Assembly (NCBI GenBank): GCA_964034945.1
Contig: OZ035960.1
Span: 103,470,733-103,534,732, forward strand
Length of the DNA: 64,000 nt
Source of the DNA: Chrysopilus asiliformis
Taxonomy: Eukaryota > Arthropoda > Insecta > Diptera > Rhagionidae
Reading direction: 5' to 3'
Shown here piece by piece: positions 10,331-20,900 of the stretch. A model generated the notes under the pieces. It saw only the letters and a program-made list of their open reading frames with translations. It had not been told where the DNA came from and did not search any database. The position numbers and the translations under genes are program-made. The stretch's first letter is position 1; the number at the start of each line of letters is the position of its first letter.

Positions 10331-12660
10331 ATTCAAAATGTCTGAATATACCAAGGAATTCCGAAAACACAAAAGAAGCGGTTTTATTTGAATTTTTAGC
10401 AAGTTTTTTAATAAATTTAAAACATATTATGTATAAATTTTACTTTTTTGTAGGATTTTTGGGTACGCCAGCTCACCCCATACATTTTTCTGGAAAACTG
10501 TAAATGCATTTTCTGGAAAACTGTATATAGTGATTGGTTTGTTGAAGTTCCGTGAATTTATATCAAAATGCAATATCACTGACTTAGCTTTAACAAAATA
10601 TATATTGTAAAAAAAATATATTCGAGCAAAATTTTCCATGGCATATGAAATTTCCGGAAACTTCCATGAAAAATCCCTCTTCTCGGCACCAAATTTTATG
10701 AGATTTCTTTTGTTATATGCCAAATTTATTGGCCGTTTTAAACATCATAAAATTTAAGTTATTGGAAAAACCGTTATATCTGGTGTGAGCAGCACATGAC
10801 TTTCTTATACAAAATCTACGTTTCTCCACAATTTACCAGACGAATAAAATATTAGTTCACATAAAAATATGAATTTTTATTTTATAAATTCTAACATATT
10901 TCGATAACGGTAAAATATATCGGATAACGGTAAAAGACAAAATTGTGGCAAATATCTATTATTCGCTGCAATTCATGTCATACATCCAGTCACCAAAAAT
11001 CCATCATTTTTCGAGATAATTAGAAAAAGAAAGATTGTTTTTAAAATAACGGTACATCTCAATAACAGAATTAAGAACAAAGATGTAGAACATTTTATGT
11101 TCCAGCTTTTGTTATACATAAAACTGCTGAAAACGCATAGTTTGGGAGTAAATAAGAAAATAACGAAAATGAAATTTTTCTATAGCCGCCATTTTGGTTA
11201 CTTCCGGTTAACGGATTTCCACCAAAAATTAGTTTCACTAATAAAACGCTATCAAAATCTCCAAGTAAAAAAATCTCAAAAATTCAATAAAAAAAACCTT
11301 TTTCCTTTAAAACATTTTTCTAAATTTATTATTTTCAAATGTTAAATACAAATTATTTTTCATTAATCTGAAGACACAAAAGTGATATTTCTAACGGTTT
11401 CAGAGGGATGAATCAATATCCAACTCATTGTTGCTCGCTAGATATGAATTTTCCGATTTTCGCCAAAATTAGTTCTGTGTAAAGTTTGTAAAAGCTCTGC
11501 GGAAAAATTGTTGGAAAACAAGAAAACAAGTTCCAAGAAAACAAATCTTAGAATTTTTGTTAAATTTTGTTTTATTTATAAATTTTATCTGTGTTCAAAA
11601 CTTTAGTTAAATCTAAATGAAATTCTGGAAAAATTCTGTGGCATTTAAAAGATGTGCTGGCCCGTTTGTAATATTATATTTTTTTAAATTGTTCCTTACT
11701 GTTAGAAAATTCTTTTCCAGTTAATATTCATTGACATTAAATGAAATTTGCTGTTTAAAAGTTGAAATAAAAATAAAATGTTAACCTTTGAAATGTGAAA
11801 ACAATTCCGGAACATATTTTTTGTCATCTTCACACCTTTACGACTATTTGTTTCTGTTTATTAGCGCTCAAAAAAATAAATCAATGCTTTTAAATGCTCC
11901 AGATTTCAATTCAACGTAACTTAAAGCATAGAGACTTTGAAATCCCATCTATGGTTGAACTTTTCGAAACTTTGCATTGTTTTCCAGTACAAAACATGAC
12001 TTTGAGGTAAGAACTTGATGTTTGCATGTACATTTGTTGGTGGACTGAATAAATGGTATTTTAAGGAAAATATTTTGCCTTGAGTGAAGTATGAGGCGGT
12101 CCTTTATGGAAGTTAAGTTAGGATTTTCTTAGGTTTTTCTGTAATAAATCTGCCTACGGAGCGAAAAGCTGGAAGAAACGGGACGGGGTGGAAGCGCCCA
12201 AGGCAAGGTGTCTAATGGGAAATGCTAAATGTTAGTACATTCTGTGCATATATATCTATATATATTTGTATACAACACGTACGTGTATTATGGACTTATC
12301 TAGAATGGTATGTATCTTAAATGCTTTTTGAACTAATTGCGAAAACCAAAGGCAGTAAATCTTTCACTTTGACTTTTTAAATTATTGCCAAAGTTTCCAG
12401 ACAAAAACGGAGAATCTTCTACGCTGTGCTGATCAATTGATCCCTCGTTGAAATCAACCGAACTCCAATATTTTATGTACCGCAGAACATTCGCTTGCCA
12501 CCACATTTATTTTCCAAGGATGAAAATTTATACACGAAAATTGAATTTCAGCACAAAAATTGGAGGATTGGACGTGCATTAAAATTTGTTGTTCAATAAA
12601 TTTGGTTTTTCTATAAAATAAAAAATAATATAAATAAAAAAATAAATAATAAAAAAATAA
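10331..12660. other. Unassigned AT-rich intergenic DNA
   Basis: No gene or repeat family was recognised over about 2.3 kb. AACGGTAAAA-type motifs recur near 10913-10935. A TA-rich simple stretch (ATATATCTATATATAT) lies near 12249-12275. Confidence 0.5.
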
Positions 12661-13195
12661 AATAAGCTACAATTGCCAGGGGCCAATCGTCAAATACTCT
12701 ATATTTGAAAAAATTCATTTGTATGGAAGAGGGGGGAAGGAGTGGTCCGATTGGTTTTTGATGTATGGACGAGTTATGTAAAGTCCTATTGTAAGCACAT
12801 TTTATAATTACAATTTTTTCAATACGACTTACCGTTTTCGAGAAAATTGCCAAAAATTGTTTCATTTGTATGTGAGAAGGGAAAAGAGATGGTCCGATTT
12901 GGCCGGTTTAAAAACTTAGGTTTTGCTTTTTACTAGAAACACAACAAATTTTAAGTCTCTAGCTCAACGCTTTCGAACTTTACGGTGTTAACGGATGGAC
13001 AGACAGACAGACAGACAGACCGACGGATGGACACGCGGAAATCAAAATCTTTTGCTATCCCTAACACCCGGGTGTAGTTCATTTTTATGTCCGACGATTG
13101 GTTCGATGCGTTACAAACGGTATACTAAATCTATACTAATCTAATATACTCATCGGTGTACTAAATCGGTACATTAAATCTAATATACTCGTAAG
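12661..13195 (+). repeat. Rep-B copy 2
   Basis: It begins AAGCTACAATTGCCAG and contains GACGAGTTATGTAAAGTCC, ACCGTTTTCGAGAAAATTG, TCAAGTCTCTAGCTCAACGC, a (CAGA)n run at 13000-13019, CGCGGAAATCAAAATC and GTTACAAACGGTATACTAAA. One of the more complete copies. Confidence 0.8.
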
Positions 13196-13369
13196 GCTAA
13201 GATCTTGAATGGCCAAAATCGGGCCATTACTTTTTTACATAACCGCTCCATACATCAAAATCTAATCGGACCAGTCCTTCCCCCCCCCCCCCCCCCCCCT
13301 CTTCCATACAAATTAATTTTTTTTATAAAATTTTTTTCTGCCGTCAGAGTATTTTACTCTCAGCAATTA
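13196..13369 (-). repeat. Rep-B antisense fragment with C20 run
   Basis: Reverse-complement Rep-B motifs (CCATACATCAAAATCTAATC) surround a homopolymer of 20 C at 13280-13299. It is cut by the M2 element at 13370-13625, after which its end (AGCTTTTCTTA) resumes. It lies tail-to-tail with copy 2. Confidence 0.75.
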
Positions 13370-13625
13370 CAGGTATCCCTCCAGTTACGCAGTAGTTGAG
13401 TTACGCGAATTTCGAGTTACGCGGAAAAAATTGCGGCAGTGCTCCAATTACGCGGTACGGTTTTGGAGTAATTTTTCTTTAAAAAGAAAATATTGTAATT
13501 ATAGATGAATGTTTTTATATAAAAAAGATAATAGGTATGTATCGTTTTGCACTAATGCTGAGTCTCCACTTACGCGGTTTCGACTTACGCAGAACTAATT
13601 AACCGCGTAACTCGAGGGATACCTG
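13370..13625. mobile_element. MITE M2a, pogo/Tigger-like
   Basis: 256 bp. Ends are CAGGTATCCCTCCAGTTACG and its near-perfect complement CGAGGGATACCTG, flanked by TA on both sides (13368-9 and 13626-7). The flanks rejoin to the Rep-B sequence GCAATTGTAGCTTTTC, which confirms a TA insertion. CAGTRRTCCCTC-type ends with TA targets are characteristic of the pogo/Tigger group (established knowledge). There is no coding capacity. Confidence 0.85.
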
Positions 13626-13640
13626 TATAGCTTTTCTTAC

Positions 13641-13836
13641 AAGCTTTTATTTTTTAAAGATGTAAAATTTTTAAAAACAAAGAAAATAATTTTTTTGGGC
13701 GCTATGTATCAGAAATAAAACCGAGAAAAAAGCATAAAAAATAAAACCAATTTTTTTCTCGCTTCTATTTCTAGTACACAGTGCCCAAAAAAATTATTAT
13801 TTTGTTCTTTTTAGTACATTTTTAGTAAAAGCTTAA
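13641..13836. repeat. FB foldback copy, isolated
   Basis: An imperfect palindrome with AAGCTTTTATTTTTTAAAGA and GGGCGCTATGTATCAG in the left arm. GTACACAGTGCCC and TTTTTAGTACATTTTTAGTA lie in the right arm. It is homologous to 33271-33490 and 6003-6235, but no Sat122 array adjoins it. Confidence 0.7.
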
Positions 13837-14884
13837 TTTTTTTATTACTGTTGAAGCCAAACCACAACTAATTAATCGTTAGTAGTTGTAACTACTTTCT
13901 TTATATGGTAGGTAAACTGTCACAATGGTTACCATAAAAAATACGTCTGAAATTACCCCTTGAAGGTCAAATATTAAAGTTTTGTTTGTGTTTACTTTAA
14001 ACAAAGTGTTTGCAATAAAAACAATCCATTTTATATATTTTAGCAGAGGGATTTTTTCGGATTAATTTTCAATTTATTATTATTTTACGGTATTCATCAT
14101 ATTCATGTAGCTAATATGTTTTTCACGATATTTCCAAGAAATATTTTGTCATAATGATGGATCGAATGTCTGTCTGACCTCAATGACCACATGAAAAACA
14201 ACTATATTTTCAATATGGGAAAATTCTTAGTATACATTTTCTACTCTTATAGATAGATAGACATTTATATCAAAACGATATGTCCATTGAAGTAAGGATT
14301 GTTCTTCGTTTACATTAAGCTCAACTCATCTATTATACTATATGGTTGTGAGTGTAGTTTACTTATTATAATAATATAATAACAATAACAGAATATAACT
14401 TACATTATTCTTCACTATACGACTATAGCATGTGCTTTTATTTCAATGGTAAAATACAGGATTCGCATTTTCTATTCAAATTAATTCCTATGATTGATGA
14501 TAGTCTTTCGTGTTAAAAATAAGAGTTTACTACAATATTTGCATTGGTATATGTTACATTTGAATGTGCGCGATAAGAAAAATCATCTTAACTTGTTTTT
14601 CATGAGATTTTGATTCTTGAAACTATTTTTCTTTATCTCAATAAAAATTTGTTTTAATTATGAAAAATATGTTTTCGTTAAAAGTGTGTGGAAAATAGTT
14701 TTGTTTATTCAAAAGTTTTGCAATTTCCGAGGACAAATAGTTTTATGCACTCTTATCAGAGTGTCAAAAAGAGCATATATTAAATTATTGAAGCAAAATA
14801 CTTGTTATTGAAAAGAGTGTTGTGGCCTGACAAAAAAAATTTAATACTAAAATTGAAAGTTCCCACATTTTTGGTGTATAGCTA
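13837..14884. other. Unassigned AT-rich intergenic DNA
   Basis: No gene was recognised. There is a small TA/AT-rich run near 14330-14400. Confidence 0.5.
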
Positions 14885-15156
14885 CACTCAGAAAAATGTC
14901 CAGGTTAACTTTTTGTCAGGTTAACTCTGACCTTACAGAGGTGTATGTAAGCCAGCTAGCGGTCAGAGTTAACCTATCTAAGGTCAACTCGTGCCGCTCC
15001 CAATGCCCTACTTCACCTGCTGGTGGTTTAATTTCAGAATTTCTCCGACCACAGGTCAACTCAGTTTTACTTGCCCACATGCAGGCGAACGTGCGCCTGC
15101 CCGAGGCCAATTACGCCGTATGTAGGTCGTCGAGTTAGCCTCCATTTTTCTGAGTG
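14885..15156 (+). mobile_element. MITE M1 copy 2
   Basis: 272 bp between CACTCAGAAAAATG and CATTTTTCTGAGTG (14-bp perfect terminal inverted repeats), with TA on both sides. It is homologous to 665-957 along its whole length. Internal landmarks are TTAACTCTGACCTTACAGAG and GAGTTAGCCTCC. Confidence 0.85.
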
Positions 15157-15545
15157 TAGATCGTAATTTTATAAAAATATAAATCTGAGACTGATGACCA
15201 GTGCGCAGGGGGAGGGTGGGGAGGATGATTGGGAGTGGAGGACGATTGGGAGTTAATGCTTCAAAATTAATCAAAAAGGCAAAGCGACGGCCGCAGCAAA
15301 AATAGCTGTCCACTCGTTCCCAAGAAAGTAAATGTTTTATGGTGTTTTCTTTTTTTAGAATATAGTAAAAAATGCGCCGCAGACAAGATATTTATTAGAA
15401 GGAAGTAGAAAAACTTCTTGATTATATGCGCCGCACGCAATTTAACAAAAAACACGCTGGAGGCAAAAATTATTTTGAAAATTCGCTGGTAAGCATGTAG
15501 AATCGCGTTAAAGTGCCAATTTGCGTTCTCGAAACGCTTAAAAAT
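15157..15545. other. Unassigned spacer with GCGCCGCA motifs
   Basis: Motifs TGCGCCGCAGACAAG (15371) and ATGCGCCGCACGCAA (15426) resemble the Rep-E core, which suggests a decayed relative. No gene. Confidence 0.4.
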
Positions 15546-15795
15546 CAATACCCAAAAAACAATTTGTAACCGTGGTTACAAAAAAACCTTCAATTTAGGT
15601 TACATTTTGGTTACATTTTATATGGTTTCCGAATAAACCCTCCAAATACGGTTATTTTGAAACCAGCTTCTAAATAGGGTTTCTGAAACGTTTCTGAAAG
15701 GTTACAGAAACCAAATGTGAAACTTTTGAGTTTTGTTACCATGGTTTCAAATACGTTTCTTAACCGGAATGTAACCTCAAATTGTTACTTGCTCG
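15546..15795. repeat. GGTTAC/GTAACC-rich decayed inverted repeat
   Basis: CAATTTGTAACCGTGGTTACA near the left end and GTAACCTCAAATTGTTAC at the right end are inverted. The interior repeats GGTTACA, GGTTTC and GAAACC many times. It is probably an old foldback or MITE remnant of unknown family. Confidence 0.5.
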
Positions 15796-16845
15796 AATCA
15801 AAATAAATTTCTACTTACTCAATTACTATTTACTTACTTTCTCTAATGACCACTTCAGCACAATTCTATGTTCTTGCTAACGCGGTGCACTAATGCGGTT
15901 GAAACATTCAAAACTGATTGGTTTTCAAGCAAATCGAATGGGAGTTAGGTGTATGGAAAATTTATGTGAAATCCTAATTCATATATTCTTCATTTTTAGG
16001 AATATAGGGGGGTTGGGATTTCCATCTGATCACTAATTTAAATGTTTTAAAAAGTTCTTATTTATGTATGAACCCTTCCAAAATGAAAAATATGACTTTA
16101 AGGGATTTCTCTTTGAGATTTCCCTAAAAACTTTTACCCCAAAACCAAATGATCTGTTAAATTCTAATCAGTCGCAAAAGTTCTATACTCCCCCTAAAAA
16201 AGATGTGTAAAAAGTTTTTCATTTTCATATTATTATTATTATTATTACCCATTTGATAGTTTCTTTGGGATACTTTAGATACGGCAGATGTTGGAAAAGT
16301 GTTTTTATTATTAAACTCATCTTCAATTGACATTAGAGGCCTATAAGTATAATTTGCAATAAATGATCTCTAGTTGAAATGATAAAAAGTTTTTCCATTT
16401 TCATTTGTATCTATCTGTTTTAATGGTCATTAGGGAGCTTAGAATATAAATTGTTCAGTATCAATTTTATACTTGACTGAGTTGAATCAATATTACTGTG
16501 AAACAAATTTTATTACATTTGAAACTTTGTTTTAAAGCCGATAAAAAAGCTAATGTAAGAAAAAGGGTGTTGTGCCAAATGAAGTAAAAACAGTTTTTTC
16601 GTCTTCTGAGTAAAAAACTGGTGGAAACGTGAAAAAACTAGTAAAGACCTTAAGAAATTGGCCATCGCATTCAATTTGACGCAGCGCTAGTACCAAAATG
16701 TTTAGTAAAGTTCATCTTGGCTAATTAAAGTCAAAGGTCATTGCATTAACAGTTTTTGAACTCCGAGCTTAAAATCCTTTTGATTTTCAAGAGTGAAATT
16801 TCATATGCATGGGCTAACCTATAGATTTATTATTTTTGTTAAATT
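15796..16845. other. Unassigned AT-rich intergenic DNA
   Basis: No gene or known family. There is a short (ATT)n run near 16230-16247. Confidence 0.5.
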
Positions 16846-17228
16846 GCGTGCGGCGTATATAAGGGAGGAGCTTGGGTAAGAGCCAAAATCTGCTAAGTGT
16901 AGAACAGGGCTGTGAAACTCAATCACCACCAAGAAGCATATTGAGTTTATCCCACCAAAACGTGGGCCGCATCGTAAAAAAATTTCGGTAACAGTTCATT
17001 AATATTAGCACTGAAATTTGACTTAAAAATGAAATTTACCATACTATCGAAACAGAAGAGAAAGTAATGCGCCGCAGGCGAAAGTTTTTCAAAACCCTAC
17101 TCTGGACGCGGAAGTTTTAAATCCAAATGAGTCAATATTAATTAGAATATATTTTTTTGGTTCGTTATTAATTAGAAATGTCAAAAATTATTTACACTTC
17201 CCAATGTCCACTCTCTAGATTACAGGCT
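16846..17228 (+). repeat. Rep-E copy 1
   Basis: Shared with 27385-27950 and 43915-44040: AAGAGCCAAAATCTGCTAAG, CAATCACCACCAA, ATGCGCCGCAGGCGAAAG and the terminal CCACTCTCTAGATTACAG. No coding potential was seen. Confidence 0.7.
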
Positions 17229-17530
17229 CTGTACGCTAGCGTGTCGACAATCTCTTCGGGTGCAGGGATGGGAAACGTTTTCGTAACGTAACGAAATAAC
17301 GAAACGAAATAACGATTTTTCGGGTTTTTCCTCAAAATTGCGTTATAACGTTATACAAATTTAATTTCTTTACAATAAAGAAAAACGAAACGAAAGCCTA
17401 AAAAAAGGGTTTCGTTTTTTCATTATTTATTTATTTTTGTTTTATTTTATTTTTTGTTATTTTTTGTGAAAAGTTCATCAAGTAAACCCCACAGACCTAC
17501 TGCCTACATAAAATGTAAATAAAAATATAA
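17229..17530. repeat. AACGAAA-rich degenerate repeat
   Basis: TTCGTAACGTAACGAAATAACGAAACG and its partial complement (CGTTATAACGTTATAC) fill 17278-17420. This is low-complexity sequence, and no gene is seen. Confidence 0.5.
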
Positions 17531-17655
17531 GAAAAGCTACAATTGCCACAAAACAGACAAAATGTTTATTTAAAAAAATCTATTTGTATAAGAGAGGGGG
17601 ACAGGAGTGGTTCGATTGAATTTTGATGTATGGGACGGTTATTTAAAACCTTGAA
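17531..17655 (+). repeat. Rep-B 5' fragment
   Basis: AGAAAAGCTACAATTGCC, CAGACAAAATGTTTATTT and TTTTGATGTATGGG match the start of Rep-B. The copy then breaks off into the 8-bp minisatellite. Confidence 0.7.
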
Positions 17656-17815
17656 ATTCCTTGAAATCCTGGAACATTGGTACCCTGGAACCTTGGAATC
17701 CTGGAATCCTGGAATCTTGGAAGCCTGGAACCTTGGAACCCTGGAACTTTGGAACCCTGGTACCTTAGAATCCTTGAACCTTGGTACCCTGAAACCTTAG
17801 AACCCTTGGTGTAAA
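17656..17815 (+). repeat. 8-bp minisatellite CCTTGGAA
   Basis: About 18-20 degenerate copies of CCTTGGAA/CCTGGAAC in register, with mixed C/T at positions 3-4. It sits exactly where the Rep-B fragment ends. Confidence 0.8.
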
Positions 17816-19399
17816 AAACTGCTTAAATTACTTTACGTTACAAACCGGCACATTAGTGATAAAATACTGATAGGCATTTTCACAGCAGAAATCGGTAAAA
17901 ATTTTAAATTCAAAGTTAATTTTGTGTACAAAATATTTTTAAATTGTGGGAATACAGTTTCCACAATTTTGTGATCTCCCGATGAAAGGTATTTTAATGG
18001 AAACTTTTTTGTAAAGAATAAATATTTTCTTCATAAATATTTATGAAATTTGTGCTCGTCACATAACACTGCATATCATTTGCCAAAAACACAAAATATT
18101 AGATAAGAGATTGAATGGATTTTGTTAAGCAAATATGAAAGATATCCACCGTAAAACCGCATCGACATACGTAGATATTGTGAAAACAACTCAGCAAAGC
18201 GCAGGCAAGGTAAACAGGTATGATAGCAAAAATGGTTGAAAGTAAAATAACCGAAATCCCATTTTTACTGGGGTATACGATGAATATTCAGCTCTTGATT
18301 TGCATTCCAATATTGGATTTCGGATTTTTGTTCGTTTTAGTTTTCACCTTGGAACCAACCATGATTATACAGAGTGTATTTTAGTTTCTGTTCGGTACGT
18401 TGGTCCATTCAGATGTCCATCTCACAACAACGTACACACAAACAAAATTTCAGGACAACTCTTTAAATCACATTTGAAAGATTTTAAACAAAGATGTAAA
18501 TGACAGGAAATGCCGTAACACGTCTAGGAGACAAATTCACTTCAAAGTAAAATCGTTGTATAATTTTTTTAAAAGCATATTGGAATATATTAAAAAATAT
18601 AAATATACAAATATCAACTGTTTAAATTGCGAAATAATAATACAATGTAAATGTACATTTATGAGATTTAGCGAAAATGAAAATTTCGGTGCAGGTAAAA
18701 TTTCAATACGATTTTTGCGAGACACGGGAAAAATAAAGAAATATAAATAAGCAATAAAGGATTTTTAGAGGATATTTGCTCCGTTCATCACCCACTGTAA
18801 TAACCAACCAATTCGCTACAAACATTTGATTAGTAATGTCCAGCTTATGTGTGTTGAATTATCAATACTTGAAATTTTTTGATATAAATTCAGACAAAAT
18901 TCAGATAGTAGCACACTCACGTTCTCAGTGGCAAGCTGACGTCATATGAACACAGTGGGATATATAATTTTGATTTCAAATAAATTTTTGACATTTTTAT
19001 TTTTTTCATTTTGGTCTCAGTTTATTAGTTGTTCTCACGAATACTCAAAGGAAAGAGTCCACAGGGCCGGAGCTATGGAATGGAAGGGCAAGGTAATATA
19101 ATGACTGACGCTCAAAAAAAAATTTCGTCCAACTGTAATCAATTACTTTACATACACTGCAAATCTCTACAATTGTCTACAACACCTAAATTTTTTTCCC
19201 TACTCTGAATTAAGACCCTTCATTATTGAGAACAAAAAATTGAAGACATTTAATTTATGGTGTGAATGTTTGTACCTCACTGTACCAGGGGAAAAAATAG
19301 CACACAGCCACTCTTATCGACAGCAGAAATGCTACTGACCAAATGAAGAGTCTGACTCATAGAATTTGCTCATTTTTCTCCCGCGTCTTGACACCCCGC
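17816..19399. other. Unassigned AT-rich intergenic DNA
   Basis: No reliable gene. An open frame of 67 codons at 18300 has no recognisable similarity. Confidence 0.5.
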
Positions 19400-19940
19400 C
19401 AGTGTTGCCGGAGACCTCAAGCCCAAAATCGCTGAAATGAGGAAAAAAAATCTCAAAAGTCTCCGAAATTATAGGCAAAAATCGCTAGTTTTGAGACTTT
19501 TTTTTAATGCATATTTAAACATATATCTTGTTTTCAAATCGCTTTTATTCTTTGTTTTTAACAATAATAAAATATAATAAAAAAAAACAACTTTGTCTTC
19601 TTAAAAAACACACTGCACCTTCAGCAAAGCAAACAAAATTTAAAATAAATTTGACGTTTACTTAAGTTGAGTGATTCATGTATTTTCTTATAGGGGGATT
19701 CTGTGGTACTTATTTATATACATTTGGTAGGTTGTTGACCCAATAAGCATAAATGTAAAAAAAATGGGAAAAGTATGATATTTATTAGTAAAATGTTCAA
19801 CAAAGTTTTTTTTTTCTTAAGAAACTTGAAAATCGCTGAAAATCTCCGAAAAGTCCCCAAAAATCTCAAATCTCAACACGTGCTTTTTAAGGCATGAAAG
19901 TCGCTAGAAATGAGACAAGTCGCTGAAAACGGCAACAGTG
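19400..19940. mobile_element. hAT-like non-autonomous element 1
   Basis: 541 bp. Its ends are CAGTGTTGCCG and CGGCAACAGTG (11-bp inverted repeats, one mismatch). It is flanked by an exact 8-bp duplication CACCCCGC (19392-19399 and 19941-19948). An 8-bp duplication and CAGTG-type ends are the signature of hAT elements. The interior repeats AATCGCTGAAA and CTCCGAAA and has no transposase. Confidence 0.88.
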
Positions 19941-19984
19941 CACCCCGCAAAAGCTTTTAGGAGGCACAACTTAAAATATATAAA

Positions 19985-20180
19985 AAAATTGTTTAACATG
20001 ACTGATTGATTGACTGATTGACTGACTGATTAACTGACGGACTGACGGACTCATCAACGCCCACCCAAATCTCTGAAGCTAAAAACTTTCAGCTTTCAAA
20101 GGCGCTCACTAAGACAGGGTTTTTCGAAATTTTACCGCTAAGGGGTTAAATGGGGGGTTAAGAGGGTTTGGGTGTTTTAA
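19985..20180 (-). repeat. Rep-A tail fragment, antisense
   Basis: GACTGATTGACTGACTGATT, then CAACGCCCACCCAAATCTCT, then CGCTAAGGGGTTAAATGGGG. This resembles the reverse complement of 45380-45560. The fragment runs directly into the GGGAGA tract. Confidence 0.6.
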
Positions 20181-20183
20181 AAC

Positions 20184-20900
20184 CTAGAGAGGGAGAGGGA
20201 GAGGGAGAGGGAGAGGGAGAGGGAGAGGGAGAGGGAGAGGGAGAGGGAGAGGGAGAGGGAGAGGGAGAGGGAGAGGGAGAGGGAGAGGGAGAGGGAGAGG
20301 GAGAGGGAGAGGGAGAGGGAGAGGGAGAGGGAGAGGGAGAGGGAGAGGGAGAGGGAGAGGGAGAGGGAGAGGGAGAGGGAGAGGGAGAGGGAGAGGGAGA
20401 GGGAGAGGGAGAGGGAGAGGGAGAGGGAGAGGGAGAGGGAGAGGGAGAGGGAGAGGGAGAGGGAGAGGGAGAGGGAGAGGGAGAGGGAGAGGGAGAGGGA
20501 GAGGGAGAGGGAGAGGGAGAGGGAGAGGGAGAGGGAGAGGGAGAGGGAGAGGGAGAGGGAGAGGGAGAGGGAGAGGGAGAGGGAGAGGGAGAGGGAGAGG
20601 GAGAGGGAGAGGGAGAGGGAGAGGGAGAGGGAGAGGGAGAGGGAGAGGGAGAGGGAGAGGGAGAGGGAGAGGGAGAGGGAGAGGGAGAGGGAGAGGGAGA
20701 GGGAGAGGGAGAGGGAGAGGGAGAGGGAGAGGGAGAGGGAGAGGGAGAGGGAGAGGGAGAGGGAGAGGGAGAGGGAGAGGGAGAGGGAGAGGGAGAGGGA
20801 GAGGGAGAGGGAGAGGGAGAGGGAGAGGGAGAGGGAGAGGGAGAGGGAGAGGGAGAGGGAGAGGGAGAGGGAGAGGGAGAGGGAGAGGGAGAGGGAGAGA
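20184..20900 (+). repeat. Pure (GGGAGA)n hexamer microsatellite, about 717 bp
   Basis: About 119 head-to-tail copies with no interruption that I can see. The plus strand is all purine. It forces an artefactual open frame of alternating Gly-Glu. Such mirror-symmetric homopurine tracts can form triplex or G-rich structures (known chemistry). True length may differ from the assembly. Confidence 0.97.

Noticed and set aside
13090..13120. tRNA B-box-like GGTTCGATGCG
   Set aside because: It recurs as part of the Rep-B/Rep-C 3' ends and has no matching A-box or cloverleaf at tRNA spacing.
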